Positions 26,932 through 35,570 of a DNA stretch of 49,526 nt are shown here, one piece after another (the first letter of the stretch is position 1; each line of letters begins with the position of its first letter). The stretch comes from Clostridia bacterium (GTDB lineage: Bacteria; Bacillota; Clostridia; Christensenellales; Borkfalkiaceae): NCBI GenBank assembly GCA_017886895.1, contig JAGHJD010000045.1, positions 1 through 49,526 of the forward strand. Reading direction: 5' to 3'. The notes under the pieces were generated by a model that saw only the letters and a program-made list of their open reading frames with translations, was not told the origin of the DNA and did no database searches. Made by a program: the position numbers and the translations under genes.

Positions 26932-27654
26932 ATGAAAATTATCATTACAAAGGACTATGAAGAACTCTCCGCAAAGGCAGCGGAGGTCCTGCTGGGCGTG
27001 GTGGAGCAGAACCCGCGGGCGGTGCTCGGGCTTGCGACGGGCACGACGCCGCTGGGGCTGTATGCCAGAATGATCGCCGACCACAGGGAGAACGGCACGG
27101 ATTATTCGCAGATCCGCACGGTGAATCTGGACGAGTACAAGGGCTTGCCCGAAATGCACGGGCAGAGCTATGCGTATTTTATGCGAAAGAACCTGTTCGA
27201 GGGTTTAGGCATAACACCCGGACAGACGAACATAGAGGACGGCACGGCGGAGGATGCAAAGCAGGAGTGCGCGCGGTACGACGCGCTGCTCGAAGCGCTC
27301 CCGCGGGATATCCAGCTTTTGGGCTTGGGGAGCAACGGGCACATAGCGTTCAACGAGCCGGGAACGCCGTTCGGGAGCGGCACGCACGTCGTGGCGCTTG
27401 CGGAGAGCACAGTGAAGGACAACGCACGGCTGTTTAAAGACATCTCCGAAGTGCCGCGCAAGGCTTTCACGATGGGGATAAGGCAGATCATGCAGGCGAA
27501 AAAGGTACTTATCTTAGCAAGCGGCGCGAACAAGGCGGAGGCTGTATACAAAATGGTAAAGGGAGAAGTGACGGAGAAAGTCCCCGCGTCCGTGTTACAA
27601 CTGCACCCCGACTGTACCCTCATCGCGGACGAAGCGGCGGGCGGAAAGCTGTGA
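26932..27654 (+). CDS. nagB: Glucosamine-6-phosphate deaminase
   Basis: VLGLATGTTPLGLYARMI, TVNLDEYKGL, LGLGSNGHIAFNEPGTPFGSGTHVVAL. Confidence 0.94.
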   Translation: MKIIITKDYEELSAKAAEVLLGVVEQNPRAVLGLATGTTPLGLYARMIADHRENGTDYSQIRTVNLDEYKGLPEMHGQSYAYFMRKNLFEGLGITPGQTNIEDGTAEDAKQECARYDALLEALPRDIQLLGLGSNGHIAFNEPGTPFGSGTHVVALAESTVKDNARLFKDISEVPRKAFTMGIRQIMQAKKVLILASGANKAEAVYKMVKGEVTEKVPASVLQLHPDCTLIADEAAGGKL

Positions 27655-27798
27655 CGGCGGTGCGGCATTTTTCGGAATGCGGCAGCCAAGTCCGCGCAAG
27701 ACCTGTACGGACGGACCGTTTGTTCCGTCGCCCCGTCGGAAAGCTTACGGGGCCTATCCGTTATTAAGAAAGATATATCATTGAAATCCCATGCGGGT

Positions 27799-27858
27799 GC
27801 GGTTTGTGACGCAGCTTCTCGTACAGCCGCGGTTTGTGACGCAGCTTCTCGTACAGCC
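27799..27858 (+). repeat. Tandem 30-bp direct repeat, two copies
   Basis: GCGGTTTGTGACGCAGCTTCTCGTACAGCC at 27799-27828 and 27829-27858, identical copies. Confidence 0.9.
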
Positions 27859-27898
27859 GCGCACGATGTTACGGAAAACTGAATTTTTGTGCGGAGGC

Positions 27899-27931
27899 GC
27901 CGCCGATCTTTACGATCGGCGGCTTATTTTT
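27899..27931 (+). terminator. Rho-independent terminator-like hairpin
   Basis: GCCGCCGATC-TTTAC-GATCGGCGGC then TTATTTTT. Confidence 0.75.
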
Positions 27932-27949
27932 ATGTGTTTTTTCGGACGG

Positions 27950-27975
27950 GCGGCGCGGAAGCGCCGCTTTTTTTT
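27950..27975 (+). terminator. Rho-independent terminator-like hairpin
   Basis: GCGGCGC-GGAA-GCGCCGC then TTTTTTTT. Confidence 0.75.
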
Positions 27976-28056
27976 GTTTTTGCGCGGTATGGAGCCGCCC
28001 GTTTTGCGGGCGGGAGGGGAGGGCGTTGCCGCCCTTCTTTTTCTTTGCTTTTGACG

Positions 28057-28090
28057 TGCGCCCCTCCGCGCGGCAGCGCGGAGGGGCGCA
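28057..28090. repeat. Perfect 15-bp inverted repeat
   Basis: TGCGCCCCTCCGCGC-GGCA-GCGCGGAGGGGCGCA. Confidence 0.85.
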
Positions 28091-28276
28091 AACGATTGCT
28101 AAAACGTAGGATTGCCGCGCCGCCGCTGCGCGATGGAAAGTTTAAGAAAAGTTTCTAAATCTTTTAGGAAATGTTTAGAGAATAGCTATTTTTGTTTAGA
28201 TTTTACGGTATTTACAAAAAATTTTCTTATGCTATCATAGATTTGGAAAGAAAATCTTTAAAAAAGAGGTGGCAAC

Positions 28277-29290
28277 GTGTTTTTCAAAAAGTATGAAAAA
28301 AATCCCATTCTTGTTAAAAACGAGGCGAACGATTGGGAGAGCCTGTGCGTCCTGAACCCCGCCGTCATCTATGACGACGACGGCAAGTTCAAGATGCTTT
28401 ACCGCGCGGCGGGGAACGACGAGACGCATTACATCCATCTCGGGCTCGCGGAGTCGGAGGACGGTTTTCACTTTGAGCGCATGAGCGATTCCCCCGTGCT
28501 CTCGCCCACGCCCGACAACTACGATTCGGGCTGCATCGAGGATCCGCGCCTGATCAAGATCGGGGAGTGGTACTACCTGACCTACGCCTCCCGCGCATAC
28601 GCGCCGGGACAGTACTGGAAGGCGGGCTGGAAGTTCCTCGGCGACCCGCCCGAAGGCGGCCCGCGGTTCCTCTGCGAAAATTCTTCGCTCACCAGCCTTG
28701 CGATCAGCCGCGACCTGCGGCACTGGAAGAAACTCGGGCGCATCACCGATTCCCGTTTTGACGATAGAGACGTCATCCTCTTCCCCGAAAAGGTAAACGG
28801 CAAATGGGTGAAACTCTCGCGCGGCATGGAGCGCTGCGGCGAGGGGTATCCGAACAAAAATCCCGCGATCTGGATCAGCTTTTCGGACGACATGATGGAG
28901 TGGGACAACTACACCCTCCTCATGCAGGGCGAGCAGCCCTGGGAGGACAAGAAGATCGGCGGGAGCTGCCCGCCCATCAGAACGGAGAAGGGCTGGTTCT
29001 TCATCTATCACGGCGTGGCAAACAGCGACGGTGCGTACCGCGTCGGCGCGGTGCTCCTCGACCTCGACGACCCGACGAAGGTGCTCGCGCGGACGAAGGA
29101 CTTCCTTATGGAGCCCGAATTCGACTTCGAGACGCAGGGCTTCTACAACGGGTGCGTGTTCCCGACGGGCAACGCGGTCGTGGACGGGACGCTGTATGTG
29201 TACTACGGCGCGGCGGACAAGAATATCTGCGTCGCGACCTGCGATTTCGATGAGCTTTTGGACTATCTCACCGTGAACTGCAAAAGATAA
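28277..29290 (+). CDS. GH130-like mannosyl phosphorylase/hydrolase
   Basis: NPAVIYDDDGKFKMLYRAAGNDETHYIHLGLAESEDGFHFERM, IEDPRLIKIGEWYYLTYASRA, GVFP-type NGCVFPTGN. GTG start after AGAGGTGG. Confidence 0.9.
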   Translation: MFFKKYEKNPILVKNEANDWESLCVLNPAVIYDDDGKFKMLYRAAGNDETHYIHLGLAESEDGFHFERMSDSPVLSPTPDNYDSGCIEDPRLIKIGEWYYLTYASRAYAPGQYWKAGWKFLGDPPEGGPRFLCENSSLTSLAISRDLRHWKKLGRITDSRFDDRDVILFPEKVNGKWVKLSRGMERCGEGYPNKNPAIWISFSDDMMEWDNYTLLMQGEQPWEDKKIGGSCPPIRTEKGWFFIYHGVANSDGAYRVGAVLLDLDDPTKVLARTKDFLMEPEFDFETQGFYNGCVFPTGNAVVDGTLYVYYGAADKNICVATCDFDELLDYLTVNCKR

Positions 29291-29302
29291 GGAGGAAAGG
29301 CG

Positions 29303-30655
29303 ATGAAAAGATTTGCAAAAATTCTGTGCGCGCTTCTGGCGGCGATCCTGCCGCTGGGCGCGTTTGCCGCCTGCGGCGGCGCCGCGTCGGACGTGCTGTA
29401 CGTTCTCTCGTTCAAGCCCGAATACGACGAGATCTTTGAAGAGGTGAACCAGATCTTTCTGGACGAGCACCCCGAGATGAGCTCCGTCGACTACCGCACG
29501 GTGGATACGAACAACTACAACTCCGTGTTCACCTCCCGCATCCAGAGCGGGTACCTCGACGTGTTCACCTCCGAAGTCACCTACATGATGCAGGGCTCGA
29601 ACAACTACATGGAGCCGCTCGAACACAGGGACTACATGGACGACGTGAAGGACGAATACCTCACGCTCGGCAGTTTTTACGACCCCTCCGAAGGCGGGGA
29701 GGCGGAGCTTCTGACCATGCCCATCGAGCGGGTGGCGAACGTCGTCTACTACAACAAGGACATTTTCGAGGAGTACGGGCTCAGCGAACCCACGACGTGG
29801 GAAGAGTTCTGCTCGGTCTGCCAGACGTTCAGCGACGCCACTAAATATCCCGTTGCGGGCAAGAGCAGGATCGAGTCTCCCATCATCTTCGGCGCGCGCT
29901 CCGAGTGGCCCGCAATGGCTATTTTAAACTCCGTCGTGGCGGACGTCATCGGCATCAACCAGCCCGACTTCTTCGACGAGATCGTCAATTACGACACGAA
30001 TACAAATATCCGCTTCAACAACGCCAACTGGGTCGAGGTCTTTGAAAAGACGCAGCAAATCGGGACCGACTACGTTGACAGCGACATCTACGGGCTGGAT
30101 TATTCCTTTGCCGCGACCTATTTCTCGATCGGCAACACGACGAACAACTCGTGGTATCCGATGATGATCGACGGCACGTGGGTCAATTCGCAGATCACGG
30201 CGGAGTTCGAAGTGGGCGCGTTCGCGCTGCCCGCCGTCAGCGACCCGACCAACGCCGAGGGAAAGAAGAACCTCTCCGTCAAGACGGGCGCGACCCTCTC
30301 CGTGTTCAACCGCTCCAACAAGAAGGACGCCGCGCAGGATTACATTGAGATCTTTTTCCGCGACGAGATCTATCAGAAGTTCGTGGACTTTGCAAAGACG
30401 CCCTCCGTCAAGGAGACGGTCGAACAAACGGACACGCTCGTGAACAGCATCTTCGACGAGAACAAATATACCTTCGTCGAGGCGTACGATTCGCGCATGC
30501 CGCGTTATTTCCCGCTCGTCTCCGCGTCCGAGGTCGTTGCGCTCATGAAGGGGCAGATTACGGCGCAGACGGTGGCGGACACCCTGCAGAACCAGGTGGA
30601 GCTGAACAAAGTCGACTGGCAGGAATACACGCAGCTTTCGCACACGAAGAGCTGA
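29303..30655 (+). CDS. Extracellular solute-binding lipoprotein (sugar ABC transporter)
   Basis: Lipobox FAACG; ERVANVVYYNKDIFEEYGLSEPTTWEEF typical of family 1 SBPs. Confidence 0.92.
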   Translation: MKRFAKILCALLAAILPLGAFAACGGAASDVLYVLSFKPEYDEIFEEVNQIFLDEHPEMSSVDYRTVDTNNYNSVFTSRIQSGYLDVFTSEVTYMMQGSNNYMEPLEHRDYMDDVKDEYLTLGSFYDPSEGGEAELLTMPIERVANVVYYNKDIFEEYGLSEPTTWEEFCSVCQTFSDATKYPVAGKSRIESPIIFGARSEWPAMAILNSVVADVIGINQPDFFDEIVNYDTNTNIRFNNANWVEVFEKTQQIGTDYVDSDIYGLDYSFAATYFSIGNTTNNSWYPMMIDGTWVNSQITAEFEVGAFALPAVSDPTNAEGKKNLSVKTGATLSVFNRSNKKDAAQDYIEIFFRDEIYQKFVDFAKTPSVKETVEQTDTLVNSIFDENKYTFVEAYDSRMPRYFPLVSASEVVALMKGQITAQTVADTLQNQVELNKVDWQEYTQLSHTKS

Positions 30656-30668
30656 GGAGGGAGGCGCA

Positions 30669-31616
30669 TTGAGGACGATCAAACAAGAGAGCGGCGGGAT
30701 GCGGACCATGAGAAAGAGCAGGCTGAAGACGACGCCGCTGGTCAACCCGTATGTGGCGATTGCGGCGACGCTGCCCGCGCTCCTCAGCATCTTTGTGCTG
30801 GCGATGCTGCCCGCGGTCATCAACCTTGCGATCAGCTTTACCGACTATCACGGCGTGGGGCAGCCCTTCGAGTTCGTCGGGTTTGAGAACTTTGTCCGCG
30901 TCTTTCAGGTGCAGAACGCCGCGGTCGGCGTGTGGGATTCGCTGCTCAACACCCTCGTCTTTTCGGTGTGCGTGGTGCTGATCCAGCAGCCCCTCTCGCT
31001 GGGCATGGCGCTCATCGTCAACCGCAAGTTCAAGGGGCGCTCCTTCTTCCGCGCACTGTACTTCATGCCGACCATTCTCGGCGTCTCCGTCGTCGGCTTT
31101 ACCTGGCAGCTCATGTTCGACCCCGTTTCGGGCCCGATCGCGACCCTGCTTTCGCGGTTCGGTACGTCCTCCGCGCTTCTGGGCGAGGAGGGGCTGAGCA
31201 TGGCGCTCGTCATCATCGTGGCGATCTGGGCGAACTTCGGCTATGCGATGGTCATCTATATCGCGGGGCTGTCCAACATTTCGGAGGACGTGCGCGAGGC
31301 GGCGCAGCTCGACGGCGCGGGTTCCTTCAAGCTGTTCTGGTACGTGACGCTGCCGCTGCTCAAGAGCACGCTCGCCATCAACTTCTGGATCTCCATTTCG
31401 GGCACGCTCTCCATGTACGACATCATCTACGTGCTGACCAACGGCGCCGCGGGCACGACGACGCTCGCGCTGTATATCTTCAAGCTGGCGACGAACAGCT
31501 CCTCCAACCAGGGGCAGGCGGCGGTGCTGTATATCTACTTCTCCGTCTTCGTCACCGCGGTCATGCTCATTTTCAACTTCCTGTTCCGCAGAAAGGAAAA
31601 GGAGGTGAAGGCATGA
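30669..31616 (+). CDS. Sugar ABC transporter permease (MalF type)
   Basis: TM segments; EDVREAAQLDGAGSFKLFWYVTLPLLK. Confidence 0.93.
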   Translation: MRTIKQESGGMRTMRKSRLKTTPLVNPYVAIAATLPALLSIFVLAMLPAVINLAISFTDYHGVGQPFEFVGFENFVRVFQVQNAAVGVWDSLLNTLVFSVCVVLIQQPLSLGMALIVNRKFKGRSFFRALYFMPTILGVSVVGFTWQLMFDPVSGPIATLLSRFGTSSALLGEEGLSMALVIIVAIWANFGYAMVIYIAGLSNISEDVREAAQLDGAGSFKLFWYVTLPLLKSTLAINFWISISGTLSMYDIIYVLTNGAAGTTTLALYIFKLATNSSSNQGQAAVLYIYFSVFVTAVMLIFNFLFRRKEKEVKA

Positions 31617-32479
31617 AAGAGGGTGCCGTCAAAGTAAAAAAACTGCGCAAAGAGCCGGTCTGGGTGACGATCCTGTGCACGGCAGCGCTCATCCTCATGG
31701 CGCTCGTCATGGTCTTCCCGCTGCTGCTCGTCCTGAACGTCTCTTTAAAGACGCAGACGGAGTTCAACCAGAACCCTTCGGGCATCTTCGACTGGAAGCC
31801 GATAGGGGAGCTGTTCTCCAACTATTCCTACGCCTTCGAGCGCATGAATATCTTCGGCAGGCTGCTGTACACCGTGGCGATGACGGTCGGCTCCGCGCTC
31901 ATCTCCTGCGTCGTGGTCACGCTGGTGGCGTACCCGCTCGCGCGCAACCACTTCAAGGGTTCGGGCAAGGTGTTCGGGTTCATCCTCATCTCCATGTTCT
32001 TACCGGGCAGCCTTGTCGCGAATATCTTCCTCGTGCAGAACCTCGGGCTGTACAACAATCCCGTCGTGCTCATCATCTTCTGGGGGTTCGGCGGGCTGAC
32101 GGTGTATATCTTCATGACCATGCAGTTCATCTCGGAACTGCCCAAAGACCTCGACGAGGCGGCGTTCATCGACGGCTGCGGCTACTTCCGCTACATCTTC
32201 CAGTTCGTCATCCGTCTGAGCCTGCCCATCCTCTCCACGGTGTTCATCTTAAAGCTCGTCGGCGCGTGGAACGACTTCCTCACGCCGTACATCTACCTGA
32301 TCGAGGACAGGTTCATGACGATCTCGACGGGTCTGTTCGCCTTCCGCGGGCAGTTCTCGTCCAACTGGCCGGGGCTCGCCGCGGCGACGTTCTCGGTCGC
32401 ACTGCCCGTCATCATCCTGTATGTGTTCCTGCAAAGGTACATCATCGAAGGCATGGCGGCGGGTGCGCTGAAAGGATAG
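31613..32479 (+). CDS. Sugar ABC transporter permease (MalG type)
   Basis: TM segments; KDLDEAAFIDGCGYFRYIFQFVIRLSLP; LVGAWNDFLTPYIYL. ATG at 31613 overlaps the upstream stop. Confidence 0.93.
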   Translation: MKEGAVKVKKLRKEPVWVTILCTAALILMALVMVFPLLLVLNVSLKTQTEFNQNPSGIFDWKPIGELFSNYSYAFERMNIFGRLLYTVAMTVGSALISCVVVTLVAYPLARNHFKGSGKVFGFILISMFLPGSLVANIFLVQNLGLYNNPVVLIIFWGFGGLTVYIFMTMQFISELPKDLDEAAFIDGCGYFRYIFQFVIRLSLPILSTVFILKLVGAWNDFLTPYIYLIEDRFMTISTGLFAFRGQFSSNWPGLAAATFSVALPVIILYVFLQRYIIEGMAAGALKG

Positions 32480-32484
32480 GTGCC

Positions 32485-33537
32485 ATGAAGAAAGTGACGT
32501 TTCAGACGATCGCCGATTCCCTCGGCGTATCCAAGGGGCTCGTCTCCCTCGCCATGCGCGACAAGTACGGCGTGAGCGAGGAGATGCGCTCGAAGATCGT
32601 TTTGAAGTCCATCGAGCTGGGCTACGAATTCAAGAATGCGGCAAAGGGGCAGAAGCGGAACATAAAACTGCTTGTCAAGAACATGGGCATCCTCAACGAG
32701 GATTTCTGGCGGCGGTGCATCCTCGGCATCGAGTCGGAGTGCAACCGCGAAAAGCTCTCCTTCTCCATCCTCGGCTGGATGAGCATCAAGGGAAGCGAGG
32801 ACTTTTCGGTCAGCCTGATGGACGAGAAGTGCAGCGGCGTCATCGTGCTCAACCAGTGCCAGCCCGCCGTGGTGGAGAAGATCGACCGCCTCGGGCTGCC
32901 CGTCGTGTTCGTGGACATGATCAATCCGCTCGACATCCCGTCCGACCAGGTCATGGCGAACAACTTCAATGCGGGCATGCAGGCGGTGCGCTACCTGCTC
33001 GACAAGGGGCACCGCGAGATCCTGCTCTTCGGGAACACGGAGTACAGCTACTCCTTTTTGCAGCGGTTCTACGGCTGCGCGAAGATGGTCAAGCGCGCGC
33101 AGCGCGTAGGCGAAAAGATCGTCTGCCACAAGATCGCGGACTGCGAAAAGACGCACCTTATCGACGGCGTGTATCAGGACGACGAGAGCGACCTGTGCAA
33201 CGACGCGGCGCTGTGCCGCTTTCTCGACGGCGGGGAGAAGGTCACTGCGGTTGTCTGTTTCAACGACAGCATCCTGCGCCGCGTGCTGTGCATCTTCAAG
33301 AAGCGGGGCATCCGCGTCCCCGAGGACATCTCCCTCATCAGCATCGACAACGTGCAGTGCTCGGAGGACAATGACGTGACCTCCGTCGACATTCCCAAAA
33401 CGGAGCTGGGCATACAGGCGGTGCGCCTTCTCATGGACCGCCTCGAAAACAGGCGGAGCAATTCCGTCAGTCTCGAACTCAATACGACGATCGTCGAAAG
33501 AAATTCTGTAAAGGAGCTGCATCATGAAAAAATTTAG
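32485..33537 (+). CDS. LacI family transcriptional regulator
   Basis: N-terminal HTH VTFQTIADSLGVSKGLVSLAMRDKYGVSEEMRSKI; periplasmic-binding-like domain. ATG at 32485. Confidence 0.92.
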   Translation: MKKVTFQTIADSLGVSKGLVSLAMRDKYGVSEEMRSKIVLKSIELGYEFKNAAKGQKRNIKLLVKNMGILNEDFWRRCILGIESECNREKLSFSILGWMSIKGSEDFSVSLMDEKCSGVIVLNQCQPAVVEKIDRLGLPVVFVDMINPLDIPSDQVMANNFNAGMQAVRYLLDKGHREILLFGNTEYSYSFLQRFYGCAKMVKRAQRVGEKIVCHKIADCEKTHLIDGVYQDDESDLCNDAALCRFLDGGEKVTAVVCFNDSILRRVLCIFKKRGIRVPEDISLISIDNVQCSEDNDVTSVDIPKTELGIQAVRLLMDRLENRRSNSVSLELNTTIVERNSVKELHHEKI

Positions 33538-35491
33538 AGTGCTTTCAGTCATCTTTGCGCTGCTGCTTGCGCTGGGCATTTTCGCCGCCTGCGGCGAAGA
33601 AAAGGATCCCGGCGGGCCTTCCGACCCGGAGACCCCGAATACGGGCGACGAGGAAGAGGAACTCCCCGAATACGACGGGAACGGCAACCGCTACGTAGAC
33701 CTTGTCACCGTGACCGACACGGGTACGACGTACAACGGCATCAACGCCTATATCGACGGATACGCCGACCTTCCCGCCTTCGAGGACGTGCATTCCTCGA
33801 CGGCGTTCGAATTCGGCGACAGGGATCCTGCCGACGTGCTCGGGTTCGTGCATGCGGGCGGGCAGTACAACTTCACCGAACAGCCCTACCTCACCGAGGG
33901 CGCCAACCTCATCGCGCGCGACATCGGTTCGCACGTCATCAAGCTGTTTTTGGGCAGCGACATCGCCGACCAGTACTCCTTCAACGAGACGTGGGGCAGC
34001 CATGACAGCCTTGCGGACCTCGTGCAGGAAGACGAGATCGACGCCGTGTTCAGCCGCGCGGACCTCAATACTTATATCATCGTCACCTACGAGATGGACC
34101 GCCTGCAGTGGGACAGTACCGCTGCCGTTTCGCAGAGCGAGCTTGAACGCGTGCAGAAGGAATTTTCCGACCTGACGACGCACCTCATCCGCGCCTACAA
34201 CGACACGGGCAAGACCTTCGTGCTGCAGAATTGGGAGGGCGACAACGAGCTGCGCGAAGCGCTCGCCAAGACGACGGACGAGACGACGGAGCAGACGATC
34301 ATCGACAACTATATCGCCTACAACAACGCGCGGCAGGCGGGCATCACCGCGGCGCGCGAGGCGCTGTTCGCAACGGGCAGCTATGCGAATATCAACGTGT
34401 ACGGCGCGCTGGAGATCAACTATATCTCCTATGACGCGCCCGAGAAAAAGCTCGTCGACTACGTCGTGCCCCATTCGGATGCGGATCTCTTCTCCTTCTC
34501 CGACTGGTCCACGAGCAATGCGAACCTTGCCAAAGACCTCGCGTATTATTTAAGCAAGATCAACGAGAACGAGGACAGGCAGGGCGAAAACGCCGCGACG
34601 ATGAACGACATCTACCTCGGCGAATACGGCAGGAAGGAGAGCACCGCAGGGGAGGAGAACCAGTTCTCCTACGCCGTCGAGACGGCGAAGATCGCCGTCA
34701 ACGCGGGCGTGCGCTGGGTCTGCTACTGGACGCTCATGTGCAACGAGCGCACGGAGGCGTCCACCTCCCGCCCCGTCAATTCGGATATGGAGGGCTTCTG
34801 GCTCATCAAGCCCGACGGCACGATCACAAAGACGTTCTGGTACTTTAAGGGGCTTTTGGAGGACAAGAACTTCCTCGCGGGCGACGGCGTCTCCGGAGAG
34901 GTGGAAAAGCCCGCGCTCGTGCTGCGCCTGCCCGCAGAGCAGGCGGAGGCAATTCCCTTCCCCGAGAACGAGAGCGATATTCTCTTCTATGACAACTTCG
35001 ACGACGTAGACCTCGACGGGAATCCCGCTCTCGAGCTCAACGAGAAGTGGGAGGACCATTCGGACGGTCTGCAGTACGACCATGTGCGCGCCGCCGACCA
35101 GCCGAAACTCTCGCGCTATTTCGAAAAGTACGGGCTGACCCCCGAGATCGGGTTCACGGTCGTGCAGAAACAGGAGAACAACCCCGAGGAGGAGTACATC
35201 CAGTATGAAGTCGTGCGCGCCTCTGCGGACGCGGAGGGCAAGTTCCTCATCCAGGGATTTTTGTACGACCCGACGCCCAAGTCTATCCTGCGCGTGGACG
35301 GCACGACGAACGGCACCACCTGGGAGACGCTCGAATCGGTGTACGTCATGGACAAGGCGGGCGAGTACGGCTATCTGTACGTCACGACCGTCGTGCCCGT
35401 CGGCTATACGAGCGTGCGCGTGGTGTTCACGAACACGAAGGCGGGGAACTCGTGGGATCCGCTGGTCTGCCGCGTGCTGTTCGTGAAATAA
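33524..35491 (+). CDS. Lipoprotein with TIM-barrel glycosidase-like region (655 aa)
   Basis: Lipobox GIFAACG. TFVLQNWEGDN, YGALEINYISYD, YLGEYGRKE and VRWVCYWTLMCNE align with the 37168 ORF. Confidence 0.7.
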   Translation: MKKFRVLSVIFALLLALGIFAACGEEKDPGGPSDPETPNTGDEEEELPEYDGNGNRYVDLVTVTDTGTTYNGINAYIDGYADLPAFEDVHSSTAFEFGDRDPADVLGFVHAGGQYNFTEQPYLTEGANLIARDIGSHVIKLFLGSDIADQYSFNETWGSHDSLADLVQEDEIDAVFSRADLNTYIIVTYEMDRLQWDSTAAVSQSELERVQKEFSDLTTHLIRAYNDTGKTFVLQNWEGDNELREALAKTTDETTEQTIIDNYIAYNNARQAGITAAREALFATGSYANINVYGALEINYISYDAPEKKLVDYVVPHSDADLFSFSDWSTSNANLAKDLAYYLSKINENEDRQGENAATMNDIYLGEYGRKESTAGEENQFSYAVETAKIAVNAGVRWVCYWTLMCNERTEASTSRPVNSDMEGFWLIKPDGTITKTFWYFKGLLEDKNFLAGDGVSGEVEKPALVLRLPAEQAEAIPFPENESDILFYDNFDDVDLDGNPALELNEKWEDHSDGLQYDHVRAADQPKLSRYFEKYGLTPEIGFTVVQKQENNPEEEYIQYEVVRASADAEGKFLIQGFLYDPTPKSILRVDGTTNGTTWETLESVYVMDKAGEYGYLYVTTVVPVGYTSVRVVFTNTKAGNSWDPLVCRVLFVK

Positions 35492-35510
35492 AGGCATAAA
35501 ACGGAGCGAA

Positions 35511-35534
35511 CCGCCGCCTCCGCGGAGGCGGCGG
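35511..35534. repeat. Perfect 24-bp palindrome in intergenic region
   Basis: CCGCCGCCTCCGCGGAGGCGGCGG. Confidence 0.85.
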
Positions 35535-35570
35535 AAAAATACAAGAGAGCTAAAAAAAGGAGGAAGACAG

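Noticed and set aside
27799-27858. CRISPR array
   Set aside because: Only two directly abutting 30-bp copies with no spacers and no cas genes in the window.
28235-29626. 463-aa minus-strand ORF
   Set aside because: Antisense to GH130; no recognisable motif, and GH130 motifs on the plus strand are unambiguous.
31675-32480. N-terminal part of ORF 31675-33537 upstream of the LacI start
   Set aside because: Out-of-frame translation of the permease gene. The genuine LacI start is ATG 32485.
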